DNA from: Clostridiales bacterium
GTDB lineage: Bacteria > Bacillota > Clostridia > Oscillospirales > Oscillospiraceae
Assembly (NCBI GenBank): GCA_021202515.1
Contig: JAJQCW010000023.1
Span: 15,643-65,276, forward strand
Length of the DNA stretch: 49,634 bases
Reading direction: 5' to 3'
Shown piece by piece: positions 15,420-23,534 of this stretch; within the stretch, counting starts at the first letter, position 1; each line of letters begins with the position of its first letter. Both the position numbers and the translations under genes were made by a program. The notes below the pieces were generated by a model. The model made no database searches. It saw only the letters and a program-made list of their open reading frames with translations, and was not told the origin of the DNA.

Positions 15420-17045
15420 CTACCCAAACACGGCGAACACCGTCAGCACCCCCGCGCAGTAAAGCAGACAGGGCACCAGATTTATGCGGATGATGTCCCC
15501 CTCCTTGCCGATGGCGTTGGTGGTGGAAGCCACGGCTACCACGTTGTTGATACAGATCATGTTGCCGATAGCGCCGCCGGACATCTGCAAACCGATGATG
15601 GAGGCGGTGGAAAGCCCCAGCATTTCGGCGGTCTGGTATTGGAGGGGGCCAAACAGCACGCCGGACACGGTGCAAGAACCGGAGACGAAGGCCCCCAGCA
15701 CCCCCAGCAGCGGGGAGATGATGGGGAAGTACTTGCCCACGCTGTCCACCAGAAAGCTGCTGATGATGGTCAACATTCCGTCCAGACCGGAGTGGTTGAC
15801 GCCGGAGTTGATCATAATTTGCACCATCGCCACGCCGCTGACCAGGGCCAACGCGATGGTCAGGAGCTGCTTGCCGGTGGCCTTGAAAATCAGTTTGACA
15901 CCGTGCTCCGGCAGGTGCTTCCGCTTGAAGAACATGGTCCCCAGGGAGACTAGCATAAAGGGAATCAGGCCGGGGTTATAGACCAGAGCAAAGTCGTAAT
16001 CCAGGCCCTCGATGCCCAGGATGCTTTCCCAGTGGATGGAGAGGTTGTTCAGGAGAGCTTTCAGCCCGAAGGCGGGGATGCGGGTCAGCAGCAGCAGCAC
16101 CGCAATAACCAGGTAGGGCAGCCACGCCTTGACCATGTCCAGGGCGGTCAGGCTGTTGTCCGGCTCCATCGGCTCCTGCTCCTTGCGGATGTTGTAGCGG
16201 AAATGCCACACCATTTTGGGGGTCAGGAAGTGCCGCTGCGCGGCGATGACCGTGATGAACAGGCCCACCACCGAGCCGATGATGGAGGCGAACTCCGGCC
16301 CCAGGTAGGTCCCCAGCAGGTAGTAGGGAATCAGGAACGAGGCCGCCGCCAGCAGACAGAAGGGGATCATCTCCACGATGCGAATGAGCTTCTTCCCCGC
16401 GCCGAAGCAAATCACCAAAACCGCCACCAGCAGGATGGGCACCATCACCCCCGCCAGCCCCAGATAGAGGCAGGTCCTGCCGGTGACGGCGGTGGTAAAT
16501 TCGCTGACCGTGGAGCCGGAGGCCGTCACATAGTCGGACAGGTTGGTCATATTGGTCAGGGTAGGCGTACCCACCGCCGCAAAGGGCACCGGCGTGCTGT
16601 TGGAGATCAGCGCCACCACGCAGGCCGCCACCGGCGAAAAGCCCAGCCCCACCAGCAGCGGGGCAGCCAGCGCCGCAGGGGTGCCGTATCCCGCCGCGCC
16701 CTCGATGAAGGCCCCGAACAGATAGGCGATGATGATGGCCTGAATGCGGGGGTCCGGGGTGATGCGCTTGAAACCGTTGTTGATGATGACCATGATGCCC
16801 GTCTGCTTCAGGGTGTTCAGCAGCAGGATGGCCCCGCCGATGATGAGCAGCAGGTCCAGCGACTTGAGTACCCCGTAGACAAAGTAGCCCGCCACCGTGA
16901 GGACATCCATCTGCCACACCGACAGCACCAGGATGCATGTCAGCAGCAGCGAGATGATTAGCGCCTTGCCGGAGGAAAAGTGGAAACTCATCATCAGCAC
17001 CAGGGCGAGCAGGAAGGGCAGGGCGGACAGAATCAGATACAACAT
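15420..17045 (-). CDS. lctP: L-lactate permease family transporter
   Basis: This 541-residue protein with about 13 transmembrane segments belongs to the LctP/LldP lactate permease family, which moves L-lactate or glycolate with protons. Conserved stretches are [16 protein letters not shown] (near 111-126), [18 protein letters not shown] (near 144-161), [15 protein letters not shown], and [20 protein letters not shown] near 490. The length is typical. It is a single gene with no lactate dehydrogenase or Lut/Lct partner beside it. A TATAAT box on the minus strand at 17153-17158 could be its -10 element, with a poor -35. In a fermenter the direction could be uptake or export. Confidence 0.93.
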   Translation of the reverse strand: MLYLILSALPFLLALVLMMSFHFSSGKALIISLLLTCILVLSVWQMDVLTVAGYFVYGVLKSLDLLLIIGGAILLLNTLKQTGIMVIINNGFKRITPDPRIQAIIIAYLFGAFIEGAAGYGTPAALAAPLLVGLGFSPVAACVVALISNSTPVPFAAVGTPTLTNMTNLSDYVTASGSTVSEFTTAVTGRTCLYLGLAGVMVPILLVAVLVICFGAGKKLIRIVEMIPFCLLAAASFLIPYYLLGTYLGPEFASIIGSVVGLFITVIAAQRHFLTPKMVWHFRYNIRKEQEPMEPDNSLTALDMVKAWLPYLVIAVLLLLTRIPAFGLKALLNNLSIHWESILGIEGLDYDFALVYNPGLIPFMLVSLGTMFFKRKHLPEHGVKLIFKATGKQLLTIALALVSGVAMVQIMINSGVNHSGLDGMLTIISSFLVDSVGKYFPIISPLLGVLGAFVSGSCTVSGVLFGPLQYQTAEMLGLSTASIIGLQMSGGAIGNMICINNVVAVASTTNAIGKEGDIIRINLVPCLLYCAGVLTVFAVFG

Positions 17046-17302
17046 ATATTTTCTCCTTCGTGTCCTATAGAAAATGCGATTTGCGGCGGAGACCGCCGAT
17101 TTTGTCGTGCAGTGAAAAGCATTTTATGCTATCCCCTGCGTTATGACCATTTATTATACCATACTCCGCAGAGGATTGCACCCCTCTTTTTCCCACTTTG
17201 TCGATTTTGGCCCATACCGGCTCCCATTTGACAGGAAAATCGGATATTTTTTCAACAAAAAAGCAAAGAGCATTCCTGAGAGCCGTCCTTTGTTTGAACG
17301 TT

Positions 17303-17557
17303 TCACTTCACATACCGCACCCGCGACCGGTCAAACCGGTCCTCCTGCACTCTGGGCGCGGCAGCGGGGTAACCGCAGGGGATCAGGGCAAAGGCGGTCT
17401 CCCCTTCCGGCAGGTGCAGCACCTCCCCCACGGCGGCCATGCGCTCGGTCCGCGGGGCGATGCCCAGCCATACCGCGCCCAGCCCCAGGGCGTCCGCCTC
17501 CAGCAGCAGGTTCTCCACGCTGGCGCTCAGGTCGATCTGCGCGAACTCCGGGTGGCG
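17303..17557 (-). pseudogene. Nitroreductase, C-terminal fragment only
   Basis: About 84 codons match the C-terminal half of small FMN nitroreductases: HPEFAQIDLSASVENLLL, ALGLGAVWLGIAPRTERM, then FALIPCGYP and EDRFDRSRVRY near the end. The N-terminal 90-100 residues, including the usual FMN-binding Arg-rich start, are absent. Reading upstream in frame goes into the 3' part of the sugar-binding protein gene, out of frame with it. No ribosome site or start fits. This is the right-hand remnant of a deletion that joined two unrelated genes at about 17555-17570. Confidence 0.85.
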
Positions 17558-18480
17558 GCAGTGTTGTCCAGCAGGTATTCCTCATCCACTGTGGCTCCCG
17601 CCACGATGATCTCCACCGTTGCCAGGGTCTGCTCAATCACCGGGTCGTCATCGCAGTAGGACACCATATCCAGCAGGTTGCTGCTCATATACTCCAACGT
17701 CTCGGCGGAACAGTCGGACCCGGTCACCACAGGGTAGATGGTGCCAGTGTAGCTGGTGAGGATGGTGTCCACCACCTCCACGGCCTGGCCCTCGCCCAGA
17801 CACATAATGGCCCGCAGCTCCTGGTCAGAATAGAGACCGGAGAACATCTCCTCCGCCCAGGCCACCGCGTCGTCGGTCTGGCAGTCCTCGACAGAGGTGT
17901 TGCCGGAGGGAATCTCCACCGTTCCCGCGTCGATGTAGGGTTGCAGCACATCCATGGCCCCCTCAAAGGCTTCCTCGGCGCTGCTGCCCTTCCCGGCCAC
18001 GATCTCCAGGGTGATGCTGTCGTCCCGGGTCTCCAGCAACAGCCGGTCAACCAAATGCTCCGCCTCCTGCTGGCCCATGGCGTAGTAGTCCCTACCCACA
18101 TAGGAGTTGGCCGCGCCGTCCTCCAGCGGGTCCCGGTAGGCGATGACCGCCACGTCGGACACGTCCACCGTGATGGAGGTCAGCGTCTCGGAGGCCGCCT
18201 CCGGGTCCACCGGGTCCACGATGAGGATGGAAGCGCCGTCCTCCACCATGGCGCTGATCTGGCTGGACTGGTCGTCGGCGTTTTCGGCGTAGGCCAGCTC
18301 CACGGTATAACCGCTCTCTTCCAGGGCGGACTGCATGGCCTCGCCCGCCACGCTGCTGGACGCTTCGCTGGCCATGGCAATGCCCACCATAATCATACTG
18401 GACTCCTGGCTACATCCGGTCAGTGCCAGAGACAGCGCCAACGACAGGGCCAGTAAAATTGCAATGCCTCTTTGTTTCAT
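17527..18480 (-). pseudogene. Sugar-binding lipoprotein, 3'-truncated
   Basis: This frame encodes a periplasmic-binding-protein type lipoprotein (about 305 genuine residues). It has a signal peptide with lipobox LTGC (Cys23), then GIAMASEASSSVAGEAM, ILIVDPVDPEAAS and VIAYRDPLED, and resembles multiple-sugar or ribose ABC binding proteins. The match stops after DEEYLLDNT; the last ten codons (AATRSSRRST) are out-of-frame nitroreductase DNA. Family members carry a further 40-60 residues there. The ATG at 18480 follows AGAGGTG, and the promoter is intact. No ATPase or permease gene is present, so the transporter was probably lost in the same deletion. Residual function as a binding protein is doubtful. 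Confidence 0.8.
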
Positions 18481-18520
18481 GGGGAATAACACCTCTGCTT
18501 GCTCAGTTTCAAACACTGGT

Positions 18521-18549
18521 ATCATATCATACTCCGGGAAGGTTGGCAA
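18521..18549 (-). promoter_or_regulatory. Promoter of truncated binding-protein gene
   Basis: On the minus strand, TTGCCA and TATGAT are separated by 17 bases. Upstream is an AT-rich stretch with AACAATTT/AAATTGTT inverted copies. Confidence 0.65.
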
Positions 18550-18647
18550 TGGAAAAGTGAAAACAATTTACAAAATAGAAACAAATTGTTACAAATTGAT
18601 TCCAAATCCAGGCAGTCAGTCCGGTACTTCCCTTCGGATGCGAAAGA

Positions 18648-18688
18648 CGCCCGCGAAACACCGTCTCACTGGCGGTATTTCGCGAGCG
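18648..18688 (-). terminator. Probable terminator of PLD-family gene
   Basis: A 16-pair stem with two mismatches (CGCTCGCGAAATACCG against CGGTGTTTCGCGGGCG) is followed on the minus strand by TCTTTCG. The U tract is weak. Confidence 0.55.
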
Positions 18689-18708
18689 TTTGTTCCTCTT
18701 TTGGGGCG

Positions 18709-20154
18709 TTACAGCAGGAATCGCACCGGCCAGGTGACAAATTGCAGGATGTGGACGACAACGGCCTTGCTGCCGGTCACTTCCGGCACCTCGGCTCCGG
18801 TGGTCAGCTCATAGGTCGTCTCGTCCAGACACAGCAGGGAATCCGCCTGGATGTCTGCCATATACCCTCGCAGCTTGGCGTTCAGTCCCTCGCTGTCGAT
18901 GACCAGCATTAGCTCTGTGTCCAGATAGGCGGAGCGCATATCCCAGTTGAAGCTGCCAATGACCGAAAGGTTGTCGTCGATGACCACGCTCTTGCCGTGG
19001 TAGCTCTCGCCGCCGTTGTACTCCCACAGGGAGATGCCCGTGTCCAGCAGCTTGCCCTTGTTGCGCAGGTAGTCGGAAGAGGCCATGTAGTTACCGCCGT
19101 TGGCCACGCTGTTCAGCACCATCTGGAAGTCGGGCACAGCCTCCGCCACCTGGGTCAGGCTGTCGTACATGGCCTGATCGCAGACGGCGTAGGGGGTGTG
19201 GAGAATGACCGACTCCTCCCCTGTTTTCATCAGCTCGGTCAGGGCGTAGAGCAGCTCCGGCTCCTTGACGCCGGTGTTGGTGGGGTTGGAGAGCAGCGTA
19301 ATTTGGTTGGTCTCGTAGGTGCAGGTCTCGTAGTCCACTTCCTGGAAGCTGTCGTAGTAATCGATGCGCAGGTCATGGGCGTGGTTTTCCAGCTCTTCGA
19401 TGGCCTCCTGGACGGACTTTTTCTCCAAATTGGCCTCGTTGTCCCGATACAACTTGCAGCAGTCCAGGTTCCACACCTCGTCGAAGTAGTCCAGCAACTG
19501 TTGCAGAGAGCTATCCGCCACATCCTCCCCTGTGTTCCACACCAGCACCTCCCGGTCATAGTTGGGCCTGTCGGTGGGGTAGTCTCCCAGGAAGAAATCG
19601 TAGGTGTTCCGCCCGCCCAAAATATATAGGTCGTTGTCTACGATGAGGTATTTGTCGTGGAGCCGCCCGTTGAAGGTGGTGGGGTTCCACAGGCAGATGG
19701 AGTTGTAGAGCTTGATCTCCACGTTGGGGTGAGCAGCCAGGGCCACAAAGATTTCCCGGCTGCCCATGTGGGTCATGGCAGAAAAGCCGTCCACCAAAAT
19801 CTGGACTTCTACGCCCCGTTCCGCTGCCTCCCACAGCAGGGCCACCATGTCGGTGCCGCTGTTGTCGTCCCGGAAGTCGAAGGTAGAGAGAATGATGCGC
19901 TCCTCGGCCTGGGAGATCATGCGGAACCGCTCGCTGAGTGCGGTGACGCTGTCCTCCAGCAGCATGACCCGGTCCACGCTGGGGGAATCGCCGGTGTACT
20001 CCGTTTCCGCCACGGCAGTCTGGTAGTCCTCGCTGACCGACGGATGGGCGGCGAAAGGCACCGTCGCCCCCAGCACCAGATAGAGCAAAAATATCCGCAG
20101 CAGCCACCCTGCCACGCGGGCCGGGACGCTGCGCCTGGAACGGCGAGCCTTCAT
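18709..20154 (-). CDS. Membrane-anchored phospholipase D family protein
   Basis: This 481-residue protein has one N-terminal transmembrane anchor (about 16-33) and two HKD motifs: His166-Lys168-Asp173 (LHDKYLIVD) and His386-Lys388-Asp393 (YHGKSVVID), followed by SFNWDMRS. The two-HKD layout matches the phospholipase D/cardiolipin synthase superfamily, which forms a phospho-His intermediate. The region after the anchor (40-80) is not the usual cardiolipin synthase double-helix start, so a hydrolase or an atypical synthase is equally possible. The catalytic part should lie outside the membrane. It is monocistronic, with its own promoter and the ribosome site AGGAGGA. Confidence 0.88.
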   Translation of the reverse strand: MKARRSRRSVPARVAGWLLRIFLLYLVLGATVPFAAHPSVSEDYQTAVAETEYTGDSPSVDRVMLLEDSVTALSERFRMISQAEERIILSTFDFRDDNSGTDMVALLWEAAERGVEVQILVDGFSAMTHMGSREIFVALAAHPNVEIKLYNSICLWNPTTFNGRLHDKYLIVDNDLYILGGRNTYDFFLGDYPTDRPNYDREVLVWNTGEDVADSSLQQLLDYFDEVWNLDCCKLYRDNEANLEKKSVQEAIEELENHAHDLRIDYYDSFQEVDYETCTYETNQITLLSNPTNTGVKEPELLYALTELMKTGEESVILHTPYAVCDQAMYDSLTQVAEAVPDFQMVLNSVANGGNYMASSDYLRNKGKLLDTGISLWEYNGGESYHGKSVVIDDNLSVIGSFNWDMRSAYLDTELMLVIDSEGLNAKLRGYMADIQADSLLCLDETTYELTTGAEVPEVTGSKAVVVHILQFVTWPVRFLL

Positions 20155-20205
20155 GCAACTTCCTCCTGAATATGCAGCGAAACCACATCAAAAAAAGATA
20201 AGGTT

Positions 20206-20234
20206 AGCATACCAGAGGACAACACCGCTGTCAA
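20206..20234 (-). promoter_or_regulatory. Promoter of PLD-family gene
   Basis: On the minus strand, consensus TTGACA and TATGCT are separated by 17 bases, about 50 bases before the ATG. Confidence 0.8.
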
Positions 20235-20268
20235 CCGCACATTTTGGGCAAATCGAGAAAATCCTGGC

Positions 20269-20763
20269 TCAGCCGAAGCTGGCCTGTCCCTCCTGGTGCA
20301 GGTGGAGGTGCTTCATCACCTGGCGGGCGATGGGCTGGGCGATGAGCAGCTCCACGGCGAAGGACAGGGCGAAGTTCCGGGGCCACTTGTAGAAAAACTT
20401 CTGAATCGGCTCGAGAGTGACGCTGCGGCTGCCGATCCAGGTGCCGATGACGGTGAGGAAAATGGACATCAGGAACACGGTGCAGAGGATGTTGGTCAGG
20501 ATATGGGCGTTGAAGCTGTCCTCTTTGTCCACGATTTTGGCAGTCATCCACTCGGCGGGCCGGTAGGTCAGCAGCACCAGGGCGATGACGCTGAGCCAGA
20601 TAAAGGGGATCACCGTCAGCACGTCCGCCCAGACGTACAGGTGGAACCCGAACTCGAAACAGGTGATCAGCGGCGCGATGATGTTGACGGAAATAATCGA
20701 GATCACAGCCATAAACAGCGCAAACTCACGCTTGTTGTGGGGAAGGTTGGTGATGAATTTCAT
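20269..20763 (-). CDS. DUF2798-like four-helix membrane protein
   Basis: This 164-residue protein has about four hydrophobic segments (15-35, 45-65, 90-112 and 135-150). The first segment, FALFMAVISIISVNIIAPLI, and the later WPRNFALSFAVELLIAQPIAR form two related halves, as in DUF2798 proteins; the typical Arg-Asn-Phe-Ala motif is present. The function is unknown. ATG at 20763 follows AAAAGGAG. A promoter lies only about 75 bases upstream, with a perfect terminator-like hairpin directly after it, so expression may be governed by attenuation or by a protective 5' hairpin. The His-rich C-terminus (KHLHLHQEG) could bind metal, but this is speculative. Confidence 0.8.
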   Translation of the reverse strand: MKFITNLPHNKREFALFMAVISIISVNIIAPLITCFEFGFHLYVWADVLTVIPFIWLSVIALVLLTYRPAEWMTAKIVDKEDSFNAHILTNILCTVFLMSIFLTVIGTWIGSRSVTLEPIQKFFYKWPRNFALSFAVELLIAQPIARQVMKHLHLHQEGQASFG

Positions 20764-20794
20764 AAGAACCGCTCCTTTTCGGCATTTGGCGCAT

Positions 20795-20828
20795 AAAAAA
20801 GCGCAAAATCTCCGGGAGATTTTGCGCT
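20795..20828 (-). terminator. Terminator-like hairpin at start of leader
   Basis: The perfect 14-bp stem AGCGCAAAATCTCC/GGAGATTTTGCGCT is followed on the minus strand by six T residues. It begins six bases after the -10 box of the DUF2798-like gene and ends 30 bases before its ATG. Confidence 0.8.
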
Positions 20829-20833
20829 GAACC

Positions 20834-20862
20834 ATTATACGCACAAGTTTGTTTTTTTGCAA
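20834..20862 (-). promoter_or_regulatory. Promoter of DUF2798-like gene
   Basis: On the minus strand, TTGCAA and consensus TATAAT are separated by 17 bases. Confidence 0.8.
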
Positions 20863-20990
20863 AACGTATCCTATCACATCGAAATGCAAATTTCAAGGCG
20901 GTTTTTGCCGTGAAAAGTTCACAAAAAATTGGCGAACCCAATTTAGCTATTTTTTGCGCCTTGACCACTTGACAAAGTGCGGGAAAGGCA

Positions 20991-21025
20991 AAAAACGGGC
21001 CGCCGGGGATACGTCCGGCGGCCCG
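20991..21025 (-). terminator. Terminator of purF
   Basis: The stem CGGGCCGCCGG/CCGGCGGCCCG (11 bp) is followed on the minus strand by TTTTTTG, 14 bases after the purF stop. Confidence 0.92.
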
Positions 21026-21038
21026 ATACCATTCTCGT

Positions 21039-22421
21039 TCACCCTTCCGGGCGGTAACGGCTCATGTCGATGGGGTACTCGTCGGTGAAGCACCCCTTGC
21101 AGAAGCCACAGTCTGCATCGGGGGCGATGTCCTCCAGCCGGTCCAGGCCCAAAAAGCCCAGGCTGTCCGCCCCGATGATGTCCCGCACCTGCTCCACGTT
21201 GTAGTGACAGGAGATGAGGCGGGTCTTGTCCGGCACATCGGTACCGAAATAGCAGGGGGCGATGAACTCCGGCGCGGAGATGCGCACGTGGACTTCGGTG
21301 GCCCCGGCCTCCCGCAGCAGCTTGACGATGGCCTTGGAGGTGGTGCCCCGAACGATGGAGTCGTCGATCATCACCACCCGCTTGCCCTGGACCTGGCTGC
21401 GCAGCGCGCCCAGCTTGATGCGCACCGCCGCCTCCCGGCTCTGCTGGTCGGGTGTGATGAAGGTGCGGCCAATGTAGCGGTTCTTGACGAAGCCCTCGCC
21501 GTAGGGGATACCGGACTCCTCCGCGAAGCCCATGGCGGCGTCCAAACCGGAGTCCGGCACGCCAAAGACCAAATCCGCCTCCACCGGGTGCTGGCGGGCC
21601 AGCAGCCGCCCGGCGTTCCGCCGGGCCAGGTGGACCGACTGGCCGCAGATGGTGCTGTCGGGCCGGGCGAAGTAGATATACTCGAAAATGCACATATGGC
21701 TCTTGTTGGAGCAGTTGTCCCGGATGGAACGGATTTGTCCGTTTTGCACCACCACGATCTCCCCCGGCTCCACCTCCCGGATGTACTCGGCCTGAACGCT
21801 GTCCAGGGCGCAGGACTCGGAGGAGAAGAAAATCGCGTCCCCCTTCCGGCCAATGCACAGGGGGCGGAAGCCCCAGGGGTCACGGGCGGCGATGAGCTTC
21901 TGGGGGGACATGACGATGATGGAGAAGGCCCCCTTCAGGAAGGGCATGGACTGCTTTACCGCCTCCTCGATGCTGCCGCAGTGGAGCCGCTCACGGGCGA
22001 TGGAGTAGGCGATGATCTCCGTGTCGCTGGTGGTCTGAAAAATAGCCCCCTTGTGCTCGAAGTAGTCCCGCAGCTCCTCGGTGTTCACCAGGTTGCCGTT
22101 GTGGACCACTGCCAACTGTTGTTTGACATATTTCAGCACCAGGGGTTGGGCGTTCTCCCGCATCCCCTCGCCGGTGGTGGCGTAGCGGACGTGGCCCACC
22201 GCCATGGTGCCGCCCAGCCGGTCCAGGGTCTCCTCGTCAAAGACGTCCCCCACCAGGCCGATGTCCTTCTCATAGGTGATGTCCCGGTTGTTGTTGGCGG
22301 CGATGCCGCAGGCCTCCTGGCCCCGGTGTTGCAGGGCGTACAGCCCATAATAGGTGGTGCGGGCGCAGTCCCCCTGGGGATCGTACACGCCAAAAACGCC
22401 ACATTCCTCGTGAATCGCCAT
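21039..22421 (-). CDS. purF: Amidophosphoribosyltransferase (clostridial Fe-S type)
   Basis: PurF (460 residues) makes 5-phosphoribosylamine from PRPP and glutamine, the first step of purine synthesis. The start MAIHEECGVFG gives a short propeptide and the catalytic Cys7 exposed after processing. The glutaminase domain contains LQHRGQEACGIA and HVRYATTG, and the PRPP loop is VVMIDDSIVRGTTS near 340. Cysteines in NCSNKSHMCIFEYIYFARP and in CGFCKGCF mark the [4Fe-4S] form of Bacillus and clostridia. The ATG at 22421 follows GAGAGGGG; the frame also opens at 22463. It stands alone, away from other pur genes, with its own promoter and terminator. No purine riboswitch is visible. Confidence 0.97.
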   Translation of the reverse strand: MAIHEECGVFGVYDPQGDCARTTYYGLYALQHRGQEACGIAANNNRDITYEKDIGLVGDVFDEETLDRLGGTMAVGHVRYATTGEGMRENAQPLVLKYVKQQLAVVHNGNLVNTEELRDYFEHKGAIFQTTSDTEIIAYSIARERLHCGSIEEAVKQSMPFLKGAFSIIVMSPQKLIAARDPWGFRPLCIGRKGDAIFFSSESCALDSVQAEYIREVEPGEIVVVQNGQIRSIRDNCSNKSHMCIFEYIYFARPDSTICGQSVHLARRNAGRLLARQHPVEADLVFGVPDSGLDAAMGFAEESGIPYGEGFVKNRYIGRTFITPDQQSREAAVRIKLGALRSQVQGKRVVMIDDSIVRGTTSKAIVKLLREAGATEVHVRISAPEFIAPCYFGTDVPDKTRLISCHYNVEQVRDIIGADSLGFLGLDRLEDIAPDADCGFCKGCFTDEYPIDMSRYRPEG

Positions 22422-22502
22422 GGTCTTGCCCCTCTCTGTCCGGTCTGTATGATTTCGCCGCACACTTCTGCGGCGGTTTTCCTGTTGTTTACGCTTATTT
22501 TA

Positions 22503-22531
22503 AGAATAACACGGTGATTCTCCCTTGTAAA
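22503..22531 (-). promoter_or_regulatory. Promoter of purF
   Basis: On the minus strand, TTTACA and TATTCT are separated by 17 bases, 82 bases before the ATG. The leader has the hairpin CCGCCGCA/TGTGCGGCG. Confidence 0.75.
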
Positions 22532-22565
22532 TAGACTGTTTTTGAAAAATGCGCGGGAAAATCGC

Positions 22566-22820
22566 CCTGTTTTTGTCGCAAACAGGCAGGACAGGAAAAA
22601 AGTCCCCCGCAGCAGGGGGAACCGCCGCAGGGACTGAGCCTGTCGAAAATCGACAGGCTCTCGACCAAAATCACGGATTTTGGTCGAAAATGCGGCCCCT
22701 GCAGCGCACGCGCAAGCGCGCACGTTTGGGGCCTCCCTGTGTGCTTTTGCCGGTACACGCCCGGCTAAAAGCACAGATTGCAATTTATTTTGTTGCTGGC
22801 GCAACAAAACTCCTGCGGAG
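22566..22820 (-). other. Array of perfect hairpins, possible structured RNA
   Basis: At least seven inverted repeats follow each other: 22566-22586, 22601-22635, 22636-22660 (11-bp stem, AAA loop), 22661-22687 (11-bp stem), 22694-22733, 22740-22775 (9 bp plus an inner stem) and 22788-22809 (9 bp, TGGC loop). Their sequences differ. The 22601-22635 stem ends in a T run on the minus strand. The 22532-22883 spacer has no credible gene. It could be a small RNA on the minus strand or a mosaic of repeat hairpins. It matches no RNA class that I recognise. Confidence 0.5.
22596..22635 (-). terminator. Terminator at end of hairpin array
   Basis: On the minus strand the stem AGTCCC...GGGACT encloses a GCGGC/GCTGC inner part and is followed by five or six T residues. 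Its core resembles the hairpin at 22884-22910. Confidence 0.65.
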
Positions 22821-22883
22821 GGCTTCCATATCCTTACACGATACTTTGCACTCTTAAAGATAACTTTTTTGACAATATGAAAT

Positions 22884-22910
22884 TCCCGCGGCAGGGAGAA
22901 CCGCCGCGGG
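22884..22910 (-). terminator. Probable terminator of coiled-coil protein gene
   Basis: The stem CCCGCGGC/GCCGCGGG is followed by AATTTC on the minus strand, 12 bases after the stop. The U tract is weak. Confidence 0.6.
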
Positions 22911-22921
22911 GATGACATACG

Positions 22922-23497
22922 TTATTCGTTGATGGTTTTCAGCAGCTTGGCCATATACTCCGCCTGCCACTGGGCCTTGCGAAGCCGTTCGCCCTCGCTG
23001 CCGGTCTCACGCCAGCGCTCCAACTGGTCCTCGTAGAGGCCGATGGCGGTATGCAGGTCCTCCGCCGCGCCGTCCTCCAGGCAGCGGCTGATCTCGCCCA
23101 CCGCCACGGGGTACAGGTAGCTGCCCAGGAAGGAGAAGTCCTTGCACTGGAGGCGCACAAGCTGGAGCATATGGCCTTCGACCCCCGCCCGCATGGTGCG
23201 GTAAGCGGCGATCTGGCTTTTCAGCTCCGCCGGGTCGGGCTGCCGGGTCAGTTGGGCCACAATGGGCAGCCGGGCCGCCGGGGAGGGATGCTCCAGTTGG
23301 TCATTCAGCTCCTGGAGCTTCTGGTCGCAGACCTGGTATTCGTCCATCAGCAGCTCCAGCTCCTCCATGACAGGGGTCACTTTGTCCATCTGACGGTTTA
23401 GCGCCATCAGTTCGGAACGCTTGACGGTGTCGGAGAGGGCATCCTTGGCCTTATTGACCAGCTTGGCGCCCAGTTCTTTGCCTGATACTCTTTTCAT
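22922..23497 (-). CDS. Coiled-coil cytoplasmic protein, unknown
   Basis: This 191-residue soluble protein has no signal peptide or membrane segment. The sequence is Leu, Glu, Gln and Lys rich, with heptad-like stretches at about 30-70 (LMALNRQMDKVTPVMEELEL) and at the C-terminus (KAQWQAEYMAKLLKTINE), suggesting helical coiled coils. The N-terminal MKRVSGKELGAKLVNKAKDA is basic. I do not recognise a family. It is second in an operon, 37 bases after the rhomboid-like zinc-ribbon protein, so the two may work together. AGGAGG lies at good distance from the ATG. Composition and codon use match its neighbours. Confidence 0.8.
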   Translation of the reverse strand: MKRVSGKELGAKLVNKAKDALSDTVKRSELMALNRQMDKVTPVMEELELLMDEYQVCDQKLQELNDQLEHPSPAARLPIVAQLTRQPDPAELKSQIAAYRTMRAGVEGHMLQLVRLQCKDFSFLGSYLYPVAVGEISRCLEDGAAEDLHTAIGLYEDQLERWRETGSEGERLRKAQWQAEYMAKLLKTINE

Positions 23498-23534
23498 TTG
23501 AATTGCCTCCTGTTTGGCACGTAAATTTTACTTT

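Noticed and set aside
16032-16961. Long open frame opposite the lactate permease gene
   Set aside because: It is the GC-driven shadow of a clear transporter gene, rich in Gln, His and Arg, without a ribosome site. Similar antisense frames throughout the window were left out for the same reason.
22422-22502. Purine riboswitch in front of purF
   Set aside because: Only a simple GC hairpin is present, without the three-way junction sequences of the purine class.
22133-22918. Open frame across the hairpin array and purF start
   Set aside because: It runs through perfect inverted repeats and the purF leader, with no ribosome site and biased composition.
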